A stretch of DNA of 33,403 nucleotides from Oscillospiraceae bacterium. Its GTDB lineage: Bacteria; Bacillota; Clostridia; Oscillospirales; Oscillospiraceae. The translations under genes were made by a program, and so were the position numbers. Below, in pieces: positions 6,771-15,611 of the stretch. Within the stretch, counting starts at the first letter, position 1; the number at the start of each line of letters is the position of its first letter. Below the pieces are notes generated by a model that saw only the letters and a program-made list of their open reading frames with translations, had not been told where the DNA came from and did no database searches. Where the stretch lies: NCBI GenBank assembly GCA_021771265.1, contig JAETPK010000038.1, forward strand, positions 1 through 33,403. Reading direction: 5' to 3'.

Positions 6771-8221
6771 AAAGACTCCGTAAACAATTCCAGGGCCTGT
6801 ACTGGCGGCAGATGTTCGTTACCGCCGGCATGGTGCTTTTGACGCTGCTTTTGCTGGGTGCCTCCTTCTTCTCCCTGAGCTATAATTACGCCCGGGGCCA
6901 AAAGAGCGAGGAGATCATGGCAAAGGCCCGTGTGATGAGCCAGCTTTCCGTCAGCTATTTGGAAAACGGACGTTACATGGATATTGAGGACCTGCGCAGT
7001 GACCCGGATTTCCAGCAGCTGGCCTCCTTTGCCGCCATCGTCTCTGATGTGCACTTCATGATCTGTGACACGGAGGGGCATGTTCTCCTGACCACCGATC
7101 AGGGGCTGGAGGGAAAGGTCGTCACCATGCCGGAGTCCATGAGCCAGGAGATATTGGAAAAGGGCGCCTCCGCCCGGCGGGACAATTTGGGCGGGCTGTA
7201 TGAATCCCGCCACTTCGTGGTGGGCGTGCCCGCCATGAACCCGGAGACTCAGGAGGTGGTGGGCGAGGTGTACGGCGTGTCTACCACCACTTCGTTGGAT
7301 TCCATGTGGCAGGGCTTTATCGGCCTGTTCTTCATGACGGCCTTTGTGGTGCTGATGATCTCCTTCATGGCCTCCTCCATTACCACCATGCGCCAGGTAC
7401 ATCCCATCCGGGAGATGGTGCAGGCCACCCGGCGGTACGCCGAGGGCGACTTTGACATCCGCATGAACGATTACGGCCGGGATGACGAGATCGGCGAGCT
7501 GGCCGCCTCTTTCAACACCATGGCGGAATCCCTTCAGCAGACGGAGCGGCAGCGCCGGGAATTCATCGCCAACATCTCCCATGAGCTGAAGACCCCCATG
7601 ACCACCATCGCCGGCTACACGGACGGCATTCTGGACGGGACCATCCCGCCGGAGCGGGAACGGCAGTACCTGCAGATCATCTCCGATGAGAGCCGCCGCC
7701 TTTCCCGCATGGTGCGGCGGATGCTGGACGTGAGCCAGCTGCAGGCCATCGACCCCCTGAAATCCGGCAGCCACTTTGACATTTGTGAAAGCATGCGCCG
7801 GGTGCTGATCTCCATGGAGAAGAAGATCACGGACCGGGACCTGGACGTGGACGCGGACATTCCGGAGGAGCCCATTTTGGTATTAGGTGACAACGACATG
7901 ATCACTCAGGTCATCTATAACCTGCTGGAAAACGCCACCAAGTTCGCCCGCTCCGGCTCCACGCTGTATCTGGGTGTCACCACCATTGACGGCAAGGCCC
8001 GGGTGACGGTGCGGAACCTGGGAGACACCATCCCGGCGGAGGAACTACCGCTGCTGTTTGAGCGCTTCCACAAGAGTGACAAGTCCCGCAGCGAGGACAA
8101 GGACGGCGTGGGCCTGGGACTGTACATCGTCAAGACCATTCTGGAACAGCACAAGGAAAAGATCAATGTGACCAGCGAGGATGGGGTGACTACGTTCACT
8201 TTCTCCCTGGCCATGGAATGA
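6767..8221 (+). CDS. Sensor histidine kinase with HAMP domain
   Basis: 484 aa. TM1 about residues 16-38, an extracellular sensing region about 39-180, and TM2 about 184-207. A HAMP linker (VHPIREMVQATRRYAEGDFD) follows. The HisKA domain has the phospho-acceptor H272 in ANISHELKTPMT, and the HATPase_c domain has the N box QVIYNLLENATKFA and the G box DGVGLGLYIVK. All catalytic boxes look intact. It overlaps the response regulator by 4 bases, so the two are a cognate pair. The extracellular domain resembles a small PAS-like sensor (FMICDTEGHVLLTTDQG), but its ligand is unknown. Confidence 0.93.
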   Translation: MKRLRKQFQGLYWRQMFVTAGMVLLTLLLLGASFFSLSYNYARGQKSEEIMAKARVMSQLSVSYLENGRYMDIEDLRSDPDFQQLASFAAIVSDVHFMICDTEGHVLLTTDQGLEGKVVTMPESMSQEILEKGASARRDNLGGLYESRHFVVGVPAMNPETQEVVGEVYGVSTTTSLDSMWQGFIGLFFMTAFVVLMISFMASSITTMRQVHPIREMVQATRRYAEGDFDIRMNDYGRDDEIGELAASFNTMAESLQQTERQRREFIANISHELKTPMTTIAGYTDGILDGTIPPERERQYLQIISDESRRLSRMVRRMLDVSQLQAIDPLKSGSHFDICESMRRVLISMEKKITDRDLDVDADIPEEPILVLGDNDMITQVIYNLLENATKFARSGSTLYLGVTTIDGKARVTVRNLGDTIPAEELPLLFERFHKSDKSRSEDKDGVGLGLYIVKTILEQHKEKINVTSEDGVTTFTFSLAME

Positions 8222-8228
8222 GGACCGC

Positions 8229-9530
8229 ATGGAAGAGGAAAAAATGACGGCTGGGGAGAAGCACCTCCCTGCCGAGGTGGTGGAGATCTACCGCCAGCCC
8301 CGGCGAAACGAGGTCGTGGAGACGTATGTCCGTCCGCTGCCCCGGCGCATGGCACCGCCGGCTCCGGAGCCGGTGGGGGAAGCCCCTGCCCGCCGGGACC
8401 GTCGGAAGGGCCTGTGGATCTTTCTGGCCTGCCTGCTGGTCATTGCGGCGGCGTCCAGCGCCGCCTGGCTGTGGGGCCGGAGCCAAGTGCCCCGGCAGGA
8501 CGGCTTTGACTACTATTATGAAGAGCGGGAGAGCCAGAGCCCCCGGGAGATCACCATTCCCGCATATCCTTATGGCCAGGGGGCTGTTTTGACGGTGGGA
8601 TCGGACCATGGACCGGAGCTGACGGCGCAGGAGATCTACCGCCAGGTGAACCCCTCCGTGGTGACGGTGGTGGCACAGCTGGAGGACGGCGCCAGCCTGG
8701 GCACAGGCGTTATTTTCACGGAGGATGGCTATATCCTCACCAACTACCACGTACTGGAGGGCGGCTCTGACTGCACCATTTATCTGGAAAATGACCACAG
8801 CTACGCCGCCCAATATGTGGCCGGTGACGCTGACAGCGACCTGGCGGTGCTGAAAACGGACCTGACCGGTCTGCCTTCCGCCCAGTTTGGCGATTCGGAA
8901 AAGCTGGCGGTGGGCGACAAGGTATACGCCATCGGCAATCCCCTGGGCTATGAGCTGCGGGGGACGCTGACAGACGGCATCGTCTCCGCCATCAACCGGG
9001 ATGTCTGGGTGGACGGGCGGACCATGACCCTCATCCAGACCAACGCCGCCCTGAACTCCGGCAATTCCGGTGGCCCCCTCGTCAACCAATACGGCCAAGT
9101 AGTGGGCATCAACACCATCAAAATGAGCTCCGCCTATTCCAATATCGAGGGCCTGGGTTTTGCCATTCCCTCCTCCACCATCCGGCGGCTGGTGAACGAC
9201 CTGCTGACCTCCGGTGAGGTCCAGCCGGAGCCGGTGCTGGGCGTTTCGGTGTGGCCGCTGGGCACCCAATTGGATGAGGAACTTTGGGGCGTGGAGGTCC
9301 AATCTGTGACGGAGGGCTCCGCCGCTGAAAAGGCCGGCGTCCAGGTGGGCGATTTCGTGGTGGCAGCCGGCGGCATCGATGTTTCCGCCAGCCGGGACCT
9401 GCTGCGGGCCCGCAGACAGTACCACGTGGGCGAGGAGATGCCCATGACTCTCTGGCGGGACGGGGAGATCGTGGAAGTGACCCTGAAGCTGGAACAGGCC
9501 GAGGGAGAGGACGCGCAGACACTTCCCTGA
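8229..9530 (+). CDS. HtrA/DegP-type membrane-anchored serine protease
   Basis: 433 aa. A cytoplasmic Pro/Arg-rich N-terminus (1-60) is followed by one TM helix (about 61-83) and a trypsin-like domain with triad H174 (TNYHVLEG), D204 (DADSDLAVL) and S280 (GNSGGPL). One C-terminal PDZ domain (about 325-425, with GSAAEKAGVQVGDFV) completes it. It starts 7 bases after the kinase stop, so it belongs to the same operon. HtrA proteases degrade or refold misfolded exported proteins outside the membrane. The pairing with a two-component system suggests envelope-stress control. An exact paralog (htrA, htrB, yyxA) cannot be assigned. Confidence 0.93.
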   Translation: MEEEKMTAGEKHLPAEVVEIYRQPRRNEVVETYVRPLPRRMAPPAPEPVGEAPARRDRRKGLWIFLACLLVIAAASSAAWLWGRSQVPRQDGFDYYYEERESQSPREITIPAYPYGQGAVLTVGSDHGPELTAQEIYRQVNPSVVTVVAQLEDGASLGTGVIFTEDGYILTNYHVLEGGSDCTIYLENDHSYAAQYVAGDADSDLAVLKTDLTGLPSAQFGDSEKLAVGDKVYAIGNPLGYELRGTLTDGIVSAINRDVWVDGRTMTLIQTNAALNSGNSGGPLVNQYGQVVGINTIKMSSAYSNIEGLGFAIPSSTIRRLVNDLLTSGEVQPEPVLGVSVWPLGTQLDEELWGVEVQSVTEGSAAEKAGVQVGDFVVAAGGIDVSASRDLLRARRQYHVGEEMPMTLWRDGEIVEVTLKLEQAEGEDAQTLP

Positions 9531-9543
9531 AAACAAAACAGCA

Positions 9544-9580
9544 CGGCCGCCGCGGGCAAATGCCGCGGCGGCCGTTTTTT
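9544..9580 (+). terminator. Rho-independent terminator after the htrA-like gene
   Basis: A 12-bp GC stem (9544-9555 with 9563-9574), 7-base loop and a six-T run at 9575-9580. It ends the two-component/protease operon and lies directly against the stop of the convergent transporter gene. Confidence 0.9.
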
Positions 9581-9941
9581 ATTGTTTCCGGGGCCAGAGC
9601 AGGCTGACGCCGGACAGCAGGAGATACACGCCGAAGGGCTTTCGCAGCACCGCCACATCCACCGCCGTGGCGGCCCAGGCCCCCAGCGCGGCGAAAACCA
9701 CGGCCGGCGGCACGGCGTTTCGGAGGGTGGGCTTGTCCAGATAGCCGTTTCGGATATGGCACAGCAGGGCGCTGGCGGCGGTGGGCAGGAAAAACAGCAG
9801 ATTGATGCCCTGGGCGGTCCGCTGGTCCACCCCCAGAAACAGCGTCATCACCAACAGCAGCAGCGTTCCGCCGCCCACGCCCCAGGCGGAGATGATACTG
9901 GCGCCCAGACCGCACAAAAAGGGAAGCAGCCAATCCGTCAC
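9579..9941 (-). CDS. TauE/SafE (TSUP) transporter, second half-size subunit
   Basis: 120 aa. It starts at the GTG at 9941, preceded by GGGGGTG. Its first bases overlap the stop of the upstream half gene as GTGA, implying translational coupling. About four hydrophobic segments, with the family glycine-rich SAWGVGGGTLLLL, GINLLFFLPTAASAL and a C-terminal AVLRKPFGVYLLLSGVSLL. A normal TauE/SafE protein is about 240-270 aa with two such halves. Here each half is a separate gene, so the working carrier is probably a heterodimer. The substrate (sulfite, sulfoacetate or other anion) cannot be told from sequence. Confidence 0.82.
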   Translation of the reverse strand: MTDWLLPFLCGLGASIISAWGVGGGTLLLLVMTLFLGVDQRTAQGINLLFFLPTAASALLCHIRNGYLDKPTLRNAVPPAVVFAALGAWAATAVDVAVLRKPFGVYLLLSGVSLLWPRKQ

Positions 9942-10291
9942 AGCAGATATTTCACCCCCGCGTAAAAGAGAAAGGCGGCGAACAGCCACTTCAAAAAGGT
10001 GGTGGATATCCGGCCGTACAGCTTTCCGCCGATAAAGCCACCCACCAGCCCTCCGGCCAGATAGGGCGCCGCCTGGGAAAGGGGGACGCTGCCCCGCAGC
10101 AGGTATACAGCGGCGGATACCAGGCACACCGCGAAAATGACGCCCACGCAGGTGGCGTACAGCTTTCTCTGGCTGAGACCGCCCCACCGGGAGAGAATAG
10201 GCAGAAACACCATGCCTCCGCCTCCGCCAAAGCAGCCGTTGGCCAGACCAGCCGCACCGCCGGCCAGCCGGGCCGGCCATTTGCGTTCCAC
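9938..10291 (-). CDS. TauE/SafE (TSUP) transporter, first half-size subunit
   Basis: About 117 aa. I place the start at the GTG at 10291, because the AGGAGG site lies 8 bases before it; the GTG at 10300 would sit on top of the site. It carries the TSUP N-terminal signature LAGGAAGLANGCFGGGGGMVFLPIL, then segments VGVIFAVCLVSAAVYLL, YLAGGLVGGFIGG and FLKWLFAAFLFYAGVKYLL, about four TM helices. It overlaps the second half gene by 4 bases. Pairs of about 120-aa TSUP proteins are found in Firmicutes, so this is more likely a true split arrangement than a broken gene. Confidence 0.82.
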   Translation of the reverse strand: MERKWPARLAGGAAGLANGCFGGGGGMVFLPILSRWGGLSQRKLYATCVGVIFAVCLVSAAVYLLRGSVPLSQAAPYLAGGLVGGFIGGKLYGRISTTFLKWLFAAFLFYAGVKYLL

Positions 10292-10340
10292 ACGGACCAC
10301 CTCCTATGTACCCGGGGGCAAGCCCCCGGAGGCGGGGATG

Positions 10341-10532
10341 TTACTTCAGCTTGAAGCTTTCGCAGTCGGTGCACTTGACCTCGGTGGGGTTGGCCTCATG
10401 GGTTCCCACGGTGATGCTGTCCAGACCGCAGTGGTTGCTGTCCTGGCAGTGGTGGGCGCAGTTGTTGACGGTGCACTTGATGCTCTGGTTGGGCGTGCAG
10501 GCGCAGCCGCTGTTGGTGCAATCCTTGTTCAT
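10341..10532 (-). CDS. Small Cys-rich DUF1540-type protein
   Basis: 63 aa, from the ATG at 10532 (AGGAGG 9 bases upstream; a closer in-frame ATG has no room for the site). It has eight cysteines: C5, C10, C12, C20, C25, C29, C35 and C54, plus C57 near the end. The run IKCTVNNCAHHCQDSNHCG is the DUF1540 pattern, and a short linker joins it to VKCTDCESF. Such proteins are likely metal-binding and are common in spore formers, but the function is unknown. Its transcript would start upstream of 10532, just beyond the terminator at 10615-10650. Confidence 0.8.
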   Translation of the reverse strand: MNKDCTNSGCACTPNQSIKCTVNNCAHHCQDSNHCGLDSITVGTHEANPTEVKCTDCESFKLK

Positions 10533-10614
10533 ACGATACATCCTCCTGCAAGAAATGAGTTGGCTTTCGCCGAGGCATAGTGTGCGCCGTTTGGGAAAGG
10601 CTATGCGTGGGCAA

Positions 10615-10650
10615 AACAAAAAAGTCCCCGCCGCAGGCGGGAACTTTTTT
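10615..10650 (-). terminator. Bidirectional-type terminator after the DUF1294 gene
   Basis: A-run, stem AGTCCCCGCC / GGCGGGAACT (one mismatch), T-run, reading as a terminator on both strands. On the minus strand it begins at the DUF1294 stop (10649). Confidence 0.85.
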
Positions 10651-10996
10651 ACCGAATGACGCGGAAATACAAAAACAGTCCCAAAGCCAGCAGCACCTGG
10701 CAGAGGAAGATCATGGGGATGCCGAAACGGAAAGACTTGTGCAGCGTCTTGTGATGCCACGCCTTCATGCCCAGCCACGCGCCGATGCTGCCGCCGGCCA
10801 TGGCCGTCAGAAACAGGTTCCGTTCCGGAATGCGCCGGGTGCCGGGGCGCTTGGCCTTCCACTTGTCCACGCCGAACATCACAAAGGCCGCCAGGTTGAC
10901 CACCGCCAGCCACAGCGCCAAAAGGCCCCAGGGATCTCCCACCACCGCAAACAATGTGGCTGTGGTGGATTCCGGCAGATAGGGTGCTTTTTCCAT
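10649..10996 (-). CDS. DUF1294 family membrane protein
   Basis: 115 aa. The ATG at 10996 follows AGGAGG. TM segments at about residues 23-42, 63-80 and 92-112. The DUF1294 signature is clear: FVMFGVDKWKAKRPGTRRIPE, then AMAGGSIGAWLGMKAWHHKT, then FRFGIPMIFLCQ. The family is widespread, often fused to cold-shock or nuclease-like domains, and has no established function. It stands alone between two terminators, so it is a single-gene unit. Confidence 0.85.
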   Translation of the reverse strand: MEKAPYLPESTTATLFAVVGDPWGLLALWLAVVNLAAFVMFGVDKWKAKRPGTRRIPERNLFLTAMAGGSIGAWLGMKAWHHKTLHKSFRFGIPMIFLCQVLLALGLFLYFRVIR

Positions 10997-11010
10997 AGAA
11001 TGCCTCCTGA

Positions 11011-11044
11011 AAAAACGGACTGGCCGGGGTCTCCCGGCCAGTCC
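11011..11044 (-). terminator. Rho-independent terminator after psuG
   Basis: A 12-bp stem (11044-11033 with 11028-11017), GACC-type 4-base loop, followed on the minus strand by G and a T-run (11015-11011). It lies 16 bases beyond the psuG stop. Confidence 0.9.
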
Positions 11045-11059
11045 ATTGTATCAGATCCC

Positions 11060-11989
11060 TCAGGCCTTGGCAAGCTTGCACAGCTCGCCGGCGGTCCGGG
11101 CCGCCACCTTGGCGTTGTTGTACACCAGCTGGATGTTGCTGGCCAGGGAGTCGCCGCCGGTCAGGTCCTTGATCTTGGCCAGCAGGAAGGGCGTGGTCTC
11201 CTTGCCGTGGATGCCCAGGGTGTTGGCCTCGGCCACAGCCTCGTCGATGGCCTTGTTGATGACGTCCGCGTCCATGGAGAACTCCTCGGGGATGGGGTTC
11301 GTCACCAGCATGCCGCCGCCCAGGCCCATGTCCTGCTTCACATAGAAGGCCTTGGCCAGCTCCGCGGGCGTGTCGATGCGGTAGTCCACCTTGAAGCCGG
11401 ACTTGCGGGTGTAGAAGGCGGGCAGCTCCTCGGTGCCGTAGCCGATAACGGGCACGCCGTGGGTCTCCAGATATTCCAGGGTCAATCCCAGGTCCAGGAT
11501 GGACTTGGCGCCGGCGCAGACCACCATGACGGGGGTGTGGGCCAGCTCTTCCAGGTCGGCGGAGATGTCAAAGGTCTGCTGGGCGCCCCGGTGCACACCG
11601 CCGATGCCGCCGGTGGCAAACACCTGGATGCCCGCCATGTGGGCAATGATCATGGTGGTGGTGACGGTGGTGGCGCCGTCCCGGCCCTCGGCCACCAGCA
11701 CAGGCAGGTCCCGGCGGCTGGCCTTGGCCACGGCGGTGCCGGTCTTGCCCAGATAGTCGATCTCCTCGGTGCTGAGGCCGGCCTTCAGGCGGCCTTTGAT
11801 GACGGCGATGGTGGCGGGCACGGCGCCGTTGTCCCGGATGATCTTCTCCACGTTCAGGGCCGTCTCCACGTTCTGGGGATAGGGCATGCCGTGGGAGATG
11901 ATGGTGGACTCCAGCGCCACCACGGGGCGGCCCTCCTCCAGAGCCTTCTGCACTTCGGGAGCAATGTCGAGATACTTGTTCAAAGACAT
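11060..11989 (-). CDS. psuG: Pseudouridine-5'-phosphate glycosidase
   Basis: 309 aa from the ATG at 11989, 8 bases after GGAGG; the ATG 15 bases upstream overlaps that site. It cleaves pseudouridine 5'-phosphate to uracil and ribose 5-phosphate. Family blocks are VVALESTIISHGMPYPQN, GAVPATIAVIKGRLKAGL, FATGGIGGVHRGAQ, VVCAGAKSILDLGLTLEYLE and a C-terminal SLASNIQLVYNNA, across the full usual length. The HTH-PfkB kinase lies just upstream on the same strand (56-base gap), giving the kinase-glycosidase pair needed for pseudouridine breakdown. No nucleoside transporter is adjacent. Confidence 0.95.
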   Translation of the reverse strand: MSLNKYLDIAPEVQKALEEGRPVVALESTIISHGMPYPQNVETALNVEKIIRDNGAVPATIAVIKGRLKAGLSTEEIDYLGKTGTAVAKASRRDLPVLVAEGRDGATTVTTTMIIAHMAGIQVFATGGIGGVHRGAQQTFDISADLEELAHTPVMVVCAGAKSILDLGLTLEYLETHGVPVIGYGTEELPAFYTRKSGFKVDYRIDTPAELAKAFYVKQDMGLGGGMLVTNPIPEEFSMDADVINKAIDEAVAEANTLGIHGKETTPFLLAKIKDLTGGDSLASNIQLVYNNAKVAARTAGELCKLAKA

Positions 11990-12045
11990 GATAAATTCCT
12001 CCAATTGATGAATATATTGATAGTTTTAGCTTTTTATTTCATATT

Positions 12046-13125
12046 TTACAGCCCGGCCCGTTCTTTCAGCGCCTGGACGCCCAGGGCGGGGTTGATGGTC
12101 CCGGCGCCCTCCATGGCAATGGCGGAGGCCGCCAGGCCCGCCAGGGCGGTGTCCCGCAGGTCCGTGCCCTGAAGATAGGCCCAGGCGATGGCGGCCATGA
12201 AAGCGTCGCCGCAGCCGGTGGTGTTGCGCATGTGGGCGGGCAGCACCGGCAAGTGGAGCCGTGCGTCATGGTCGGCGGCAAACACGCCGTCGCTCCCCAG
12301 GGAGATGAACACCCGCCGCAGGCCTGTGGCCAGCAGGGCATCCGCCGCCCGATGCAGGCTTTCCTCGTCAGTGATGGGCACGCCGGAGAGGAGCTCCGCC
12401 TCCATGCGGTTGGGCTTTAAGGTGTGGAGCCTGCCCAGCACGTTCTTGAGCTTCACGGCCTTGGCGGTGGACACCGGGTCCGCGAACAGGGGCACGGTGC
12501 TGTTTTCCGCCAGCCAACGGATGCTCTCCTCGGGGAGGTTGGTGTCCAGCACGATGACCTGGCTGCCCATCAGCAGCTTCTGCCGCACCGCCAGCAGCTG
12601 GGGCGTCAGGTGACGGTAGATGTCCATGTCACTGACGGCCAGAGCCATGTCGCCCTGCTCGTCGTTGATGAACAGATACGTGCTGGTCCGCCCGCCGGGG
12701 ACAACAGGGGACTGGGAGATGTCAATGCCCAGCTCTCCGCAGCTGGCGGCGATCTTCTGGGCGTTGCTGTCGTCGCCGAACACCGTCAAAAGCCGCACAT
12801 CCAGCTCCAGGAGGCTCATGTTGTGGGCGATGTTCCGCCCCACGCCGCCCAGGCTCATGGACACAGTGCCGGGATTGGAGTCCTGAGATACCAGCGCGTG
12901 GTCCGAACGGCCGCCGATGTCCATGTTCACGCCGCCCACCACCGTCACGTACGGCGCGGTGCGGACAATGTAGCCCTTGCCGGTGATATAGCCCTTTTTC
13001 ATCAGGTTGGAGATGTGCACCGCCACGGAAGACCGGGTAATGCCTGCTTTGTCCGCCAGCTCCTGCTGGGAGATGAGGGGATTTTCCTCGATCCAGTTCA
13101 GCAGCTGCCGCTCCCGCTGGGTCAT
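12046..13125 (-). CDS. psuK: Pseudouridine kinase-type PfkB protein with N-terminal helix-turn-helix
   Basis: 359 aa. Residues 1-55 form a winged helix (LLNWIEENPLISQQELADKA, SSVAVHISNLMKKGYI). Residues about 60-350 are a PfkB/ribokinase fold with VTVVGGVNMDIGG near the start, GGVGRNIAHN, LKPNRMEAELLSG and the catalytic NTTGCGDAFMAA (Asp base in GCGD). Linkage to psuG makes pseudouridine kinase the best call. The fused DNA-binding domain suggests it also acts as a regulator, perhaps of its own promoter. The start at 13125 follows AAGGAAGGTGG. Symbol by context; other nucleoside substrates are possible. Confidence 0.82.
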   Translation of the reverse strand: MTQRERQLLNWIEENPLISQQELADKAGITRSSVAVHISNLMKKGYITGKGYIVRTAPYVTVVGGVNMDIGGRSDHALVSQDSNPGTVSMSLGGVGRNIAHNMSLLELDVRLLTVFGDDSNAQKIAASCGELGIDISQSPVVPGGRTSTYLFINDEQGDMALAVSDMDIYRHLTPQLLAVRQKLLMGSQVIVLDTNLPEESIRWLAENSTVPLFADPVSTAKAVKLKNVLGRLHTLKPNRMEAELLSGVPITDEESLHRAADALLATGLRRVFISLGSDGVFAADHDARLHLPVLPAHMRNTTGCGDAFMAAIAWAYLQGTDLRDTALAGLAASAIAMEGAGTINPALGVQALKERAGL

Positions 13126-13174
13126 GGGGCCACCTTCCTTCTAAGCAAAAATTAATATTGATAATCTAATGCTT

Positions 13175-13202
13175 ATATTACAGATATTTTTACGATTGTC
13201 AA
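13175..13202 (-). promoter_or_regulatory. Promoter of the psuK-psuG operon
   Basis: Minus-strand TTGACA (13202-13197) and TAATAT (13180-13175) with a 16-base spacer, in an AT-rich region that also holds alternating AATATTGAT-like motifs. That is a plausible place for the fused helix-turn-helix to bind. Confidence 0.65.
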
Positions 13203-13265
13203 TACCTAATTTGGAACCAAATCCATCCTCCCACCGTCATAAGCCATGTAAAGGAGGCGGTTTCT

Positions 13266-14090
13266 ATGAAAAAATGGTGTTTATTTTTAAGTGTGTATCT
13301 CTGTCTGTGCCTGCTGGCGGCCTGCGGCGCCACGGGAAGCGCCCTTCCCGGCGGTACGCCCTCCGGAGAAGGCCAGACTGGCGGCGAGACGGCGGAGCCC
13401 GCGCTCGTTACCACGGTTTGCCGGGTGGTGGACGTGGGCGACGGAAACCAGCTGCTTCTGGCGGACACGGAGAGCGGAACGATCTATTCCCTTCCCGCCG
13501 GCGCGGCGGAGCTGCTGTTGGAGGATGAAAGCGGCGGAACGCTGGCGGACTGGGCGCCCAGAGCCGGCGCGCTGGCGGAGATCGCCTACGACGGCACGGT
13601 CCTGGAGACCTGGCCTGCCCAGTTCTCCGGCGTTACCACCGTGACGATCCTGTCGGAAGGCGTTGATGACCTGTGCGTCCTGTACCTGTGGGTGCTGGAG
13701 GACCTGTGGGCCGTGGACCCGGGACTGAACGGCGATGACCTGACCTATATCGGCGTGGACCTGTCCCAAACCAGTCTGACGGAAAGCGAACAGGCGGCGG
13801 TGGCCTGGACCTTCGCCGAACGCCACGGCGGGGAGCTGGTCACCGGCACCTGGGACGAACTGGCGGAGCAGGGCTATATCGACAAGGAGCATCTGCAGTG
13901 GGAGGACGGCTGCCTGTTCACCATCACGGAAAAGCCGGTGTTCGGCAGCTACGACCTCAAGCCCATCGCCTTTGATGCCCAGAAATGGCGCAGCGGCCTG
14001 GGGGCCTACTTTTTCAACAGCTGCACTGCAGCTCAGGCGGAGGACGGCTATTGGGGGGATTATACAGTCGGCAGCGAGGCCATCGCCTGA
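13266..14090 (+). CDS. Lipoprotein of unknown function
   Basis: 274 aa. The ATG at 13266 follows GGAGGCGG. The signal sequence ends in a lipobox LLAAC with the lipidated Cys at residue 20, then a Gly/Ser/Pro-rich linker to about residue 45. Residues about 48-120 look like a small beta domain (VCRVVDVGDGNQLLLADTES, AEIAYDGTVLETWPAQFSGV), reminiscent of DUF3221-like domains. The C-terminal half has EQAAVAWTFAERHGGELVTG and FDAQKWRSGLGAYFF. I do not recognise the family with confidence. It is probably attached to the outer face of the membrane. No partner gene is adjacent. Confidence 0.8.
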   Translation: MKKWCLFLSVYLCLCLLAACGATGSALPGGTPSGEGQTGGETAEPALVTTVCRVVDVGDGNQLLLADTESGTIYSLPAGAAELLLEDESGGTLADWAPRAGALAEIAYDGTVLETWPAQFSGVTTVTILSEGVDDLCVLYLWVLEDLWAVDPGLNGDDLTYIGVDLSQTSLTESEQAAVAWTFAERHGGELVTGTWDELAEQGYIDKEHLQWEDGCLFTITEKPVFGSYDLKPIAFDAQKWRSGLGAYFFNSCTAAQAEDGYWGDYTVGSEAIA

Positions 14091-14132
14091 GGAAAGAAGC
14101 GGAAAAAAGTGCGCCGGAAGCCAGGTCCCCTC

Positions 14133-14161
14133 TTGTAAAGCGAATGGAAATGCGGTACAAT
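14133..14161 (+). promoter_or_regulatory. Promoter of asnS
   Basis: TTGTAA (14133-14138), 17-base spacer, TACAAT (14156-14161). The asnS start is 47 bases downstream, too short a leader for a T-box. Confidence 0.6.
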
Positions 14162-14207
14162 ATGCCATGATTGTGCGCCATAAATACAAGAAAACGGGTG
14201 AAATGCA

Positions 14208-15602
14208 ATGAGCTACACAAAAATCGCGGCGATTTACGCCGACAGCGAGACTCTGTCCGGCCAGACGGTCACCGTGGGCGGCTGGGCCCGCACCATCCGG
14301 GACATGAAGAACTTCGGCTTCATTGAGCTGAACGACGGCTCCTGCTTCAAGAATCTGCAGGTGGTCATGGAGGCCGGTGCTCTGGAGAATTATAAGGACA
14401 TCGCTTCCCAGAACGTGGGCGCGGCCCTCATCGTCACCGGCACCGTGGTGCTGACGCCGGAGGCCAAGCAGCCCCTGGAGCTGAAGGCCACCGCCATTGA
14501 GGTGGAGGGCACCTCCTCTCCTGATTACCCCCTCCAGAAAAAGCGCCACAGCGTGGAGTTCCTGCGGACTATCCAGCATCTGCGTCCCCGGACCAACCTG
14601 TTCTCCGCCGCCTTCCGGGTGCGGAGCGTGGCGGCCTACGCCATCCACCAGTTCTTCCAGGAGCAGGGCTTCGTCTATGTCCACACGCCCATCATCACCG
14701 GCAGCGACTGCGAGGGCGCCGGTGAGATGTTCCAGGTGACCACGCTGGACCTGAACAATGTGCCCAAGACCGAGGACGGCCAGGTGGACTGGTCCCAGGA
14801 CTTCTTCGGCAAGAAGACCAGCCTGACCGTGTCCGGTCAGCTGAACTGCGAAAACTTCGCCATGGCATTCGGCGATGTGTACACCTTCGGCCCCACCTTC
14901 CGGGCGGAGAATTCCAACACCCAGCGCCATGCCGCTGAGTTCTGGATGATCGAGCCGGAAATGGCCTTCTGCGACCTGAAGGGCTATATGGATGTGGCCG
15001 AGGCCATGATCAAGTTCGTCATCAAGGAGGTCATGCGCAAGTGCCCCGATGAGATGGCCTTCTTCAACAGTTTCGTGGACAAGGGCCTCATGGACCGCCT
15101 GACTCACGTGGCCGATTCCGATTTCGGCCGGGTGTCCTACACCGAGGCCGTGGAGATCCTGGAGAAGAACAACGATAAGTTTGATTACAAGGTGTTCTGG
15201 GGCTGCGACCTCCAGACGGAGCATGAGCGCTATCTCACCGAGCAGGTGTACAAGCGCCCGGTGTTCGTCACGGATTATCCCAAGGAGATCAAGGCTTTCT
15301 ACATGCGCCTCAACGATGACGGCAAGACCGTGGCCGCGGCGGACTGTCTGGTGCCCGGTATCGGCGAGATCATCGGCGGCAGCCAGCGTGAGGAGCGCAT
15401 CGACGTCCTGGAGGGCCGCATCAAGGAGCTGGGCATGAAGCCCGAGGATTACTGGTGGTACTGCGACCTGCGCCGCTACGGCAGCTGCAAGCACGCGGGC
15501 TTTGGCCTGGGCTTTGAGCGGATGGTCATGTATCTCACGGGCATCAACAACATCCGGGATGTGGAGCTGCACCCCCGTACTGTGGGCAACGCGGAGTTCT
15601 AA
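14208..15602 (+). CDS. asnS: Asparagine--tRNA ligase
   Basis: 464 aa, full length for AsnRS. An N-terminal OB-fold anticodon-binding domain ([25 protein letters not shown]) precedes the class II catalytic domain. Class II features seen are [29 protein letters not shown] (motif 1 region), [25 protein letters not shown] (motif 2) and [21 protein letters not shown] with the motif 3 Arg. The Asn-specific HAAEFWMIE distinguishes it from AspRS. The start is the ATG at 14208. It has its own promoter and a strong terminator. Confidence 0.96.
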   Translation: MSYTKIAAIYADSETLSGQTVTVGGWARTIRDMKNFGFIELNDGSCFKNLQVVMEAGALENYKDIASQNVGAALIVTGTVVLTPEAKQPLELKATAIEVEGTSSPDYPLQKKRHSVEFLRTIQHLRPRTNLFSAAFRVRSVAAYAIHQFFQEQGFVYVHTPIITGSDCEGAGEMFQVTTLDLNNVPKTEDGQVDWSQDFFGKKTSLTVSGQLNCENFAMAFGDVYTFGPTFRAENSNTQRHAAEFWMIEPEMAFCDLKGYMDVAEAMIKFVIKEVMRKCPDEMAFFNSFVDKGLMDRLTHVADSDFGRVSYTEAVEILEKNNDKFDYKVFWGCDLQTEHERYLTEQVYKRPVFVTDYPKEIKAFYMRLNDDGKTVAAADCLVPGIGEIIGGSQREERIDVLEGRIKELGMKPEDYWWYCDLRRYGSCKHAGFGLGFERMVMYLTGINNIRDVELHPRTVGNAEF

Positions 15603-15611
15603 AAAGAGATG

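Noticed and set aside
8196-9536. 446-codon minus-strand frame opposite the HtrA-type gene
   Set aside because: Shadow of a gene with a full catalytic triad; no RBS or domain.
14091-14207. Possible T-box ahead of asnS
   Set aside because: The leader from the likely promoter is under 50 bases and has no T-box-type sequence or terminator.
13287-15572. 761-codon open frame on the minus strand opposite the lipoprotein and asnS genes
   Set aside because: It is the antisense shadow of two clear genes in GC-rich DNA. Its composition is His/Leu/Gly-rich, with no domain or ribosome site.
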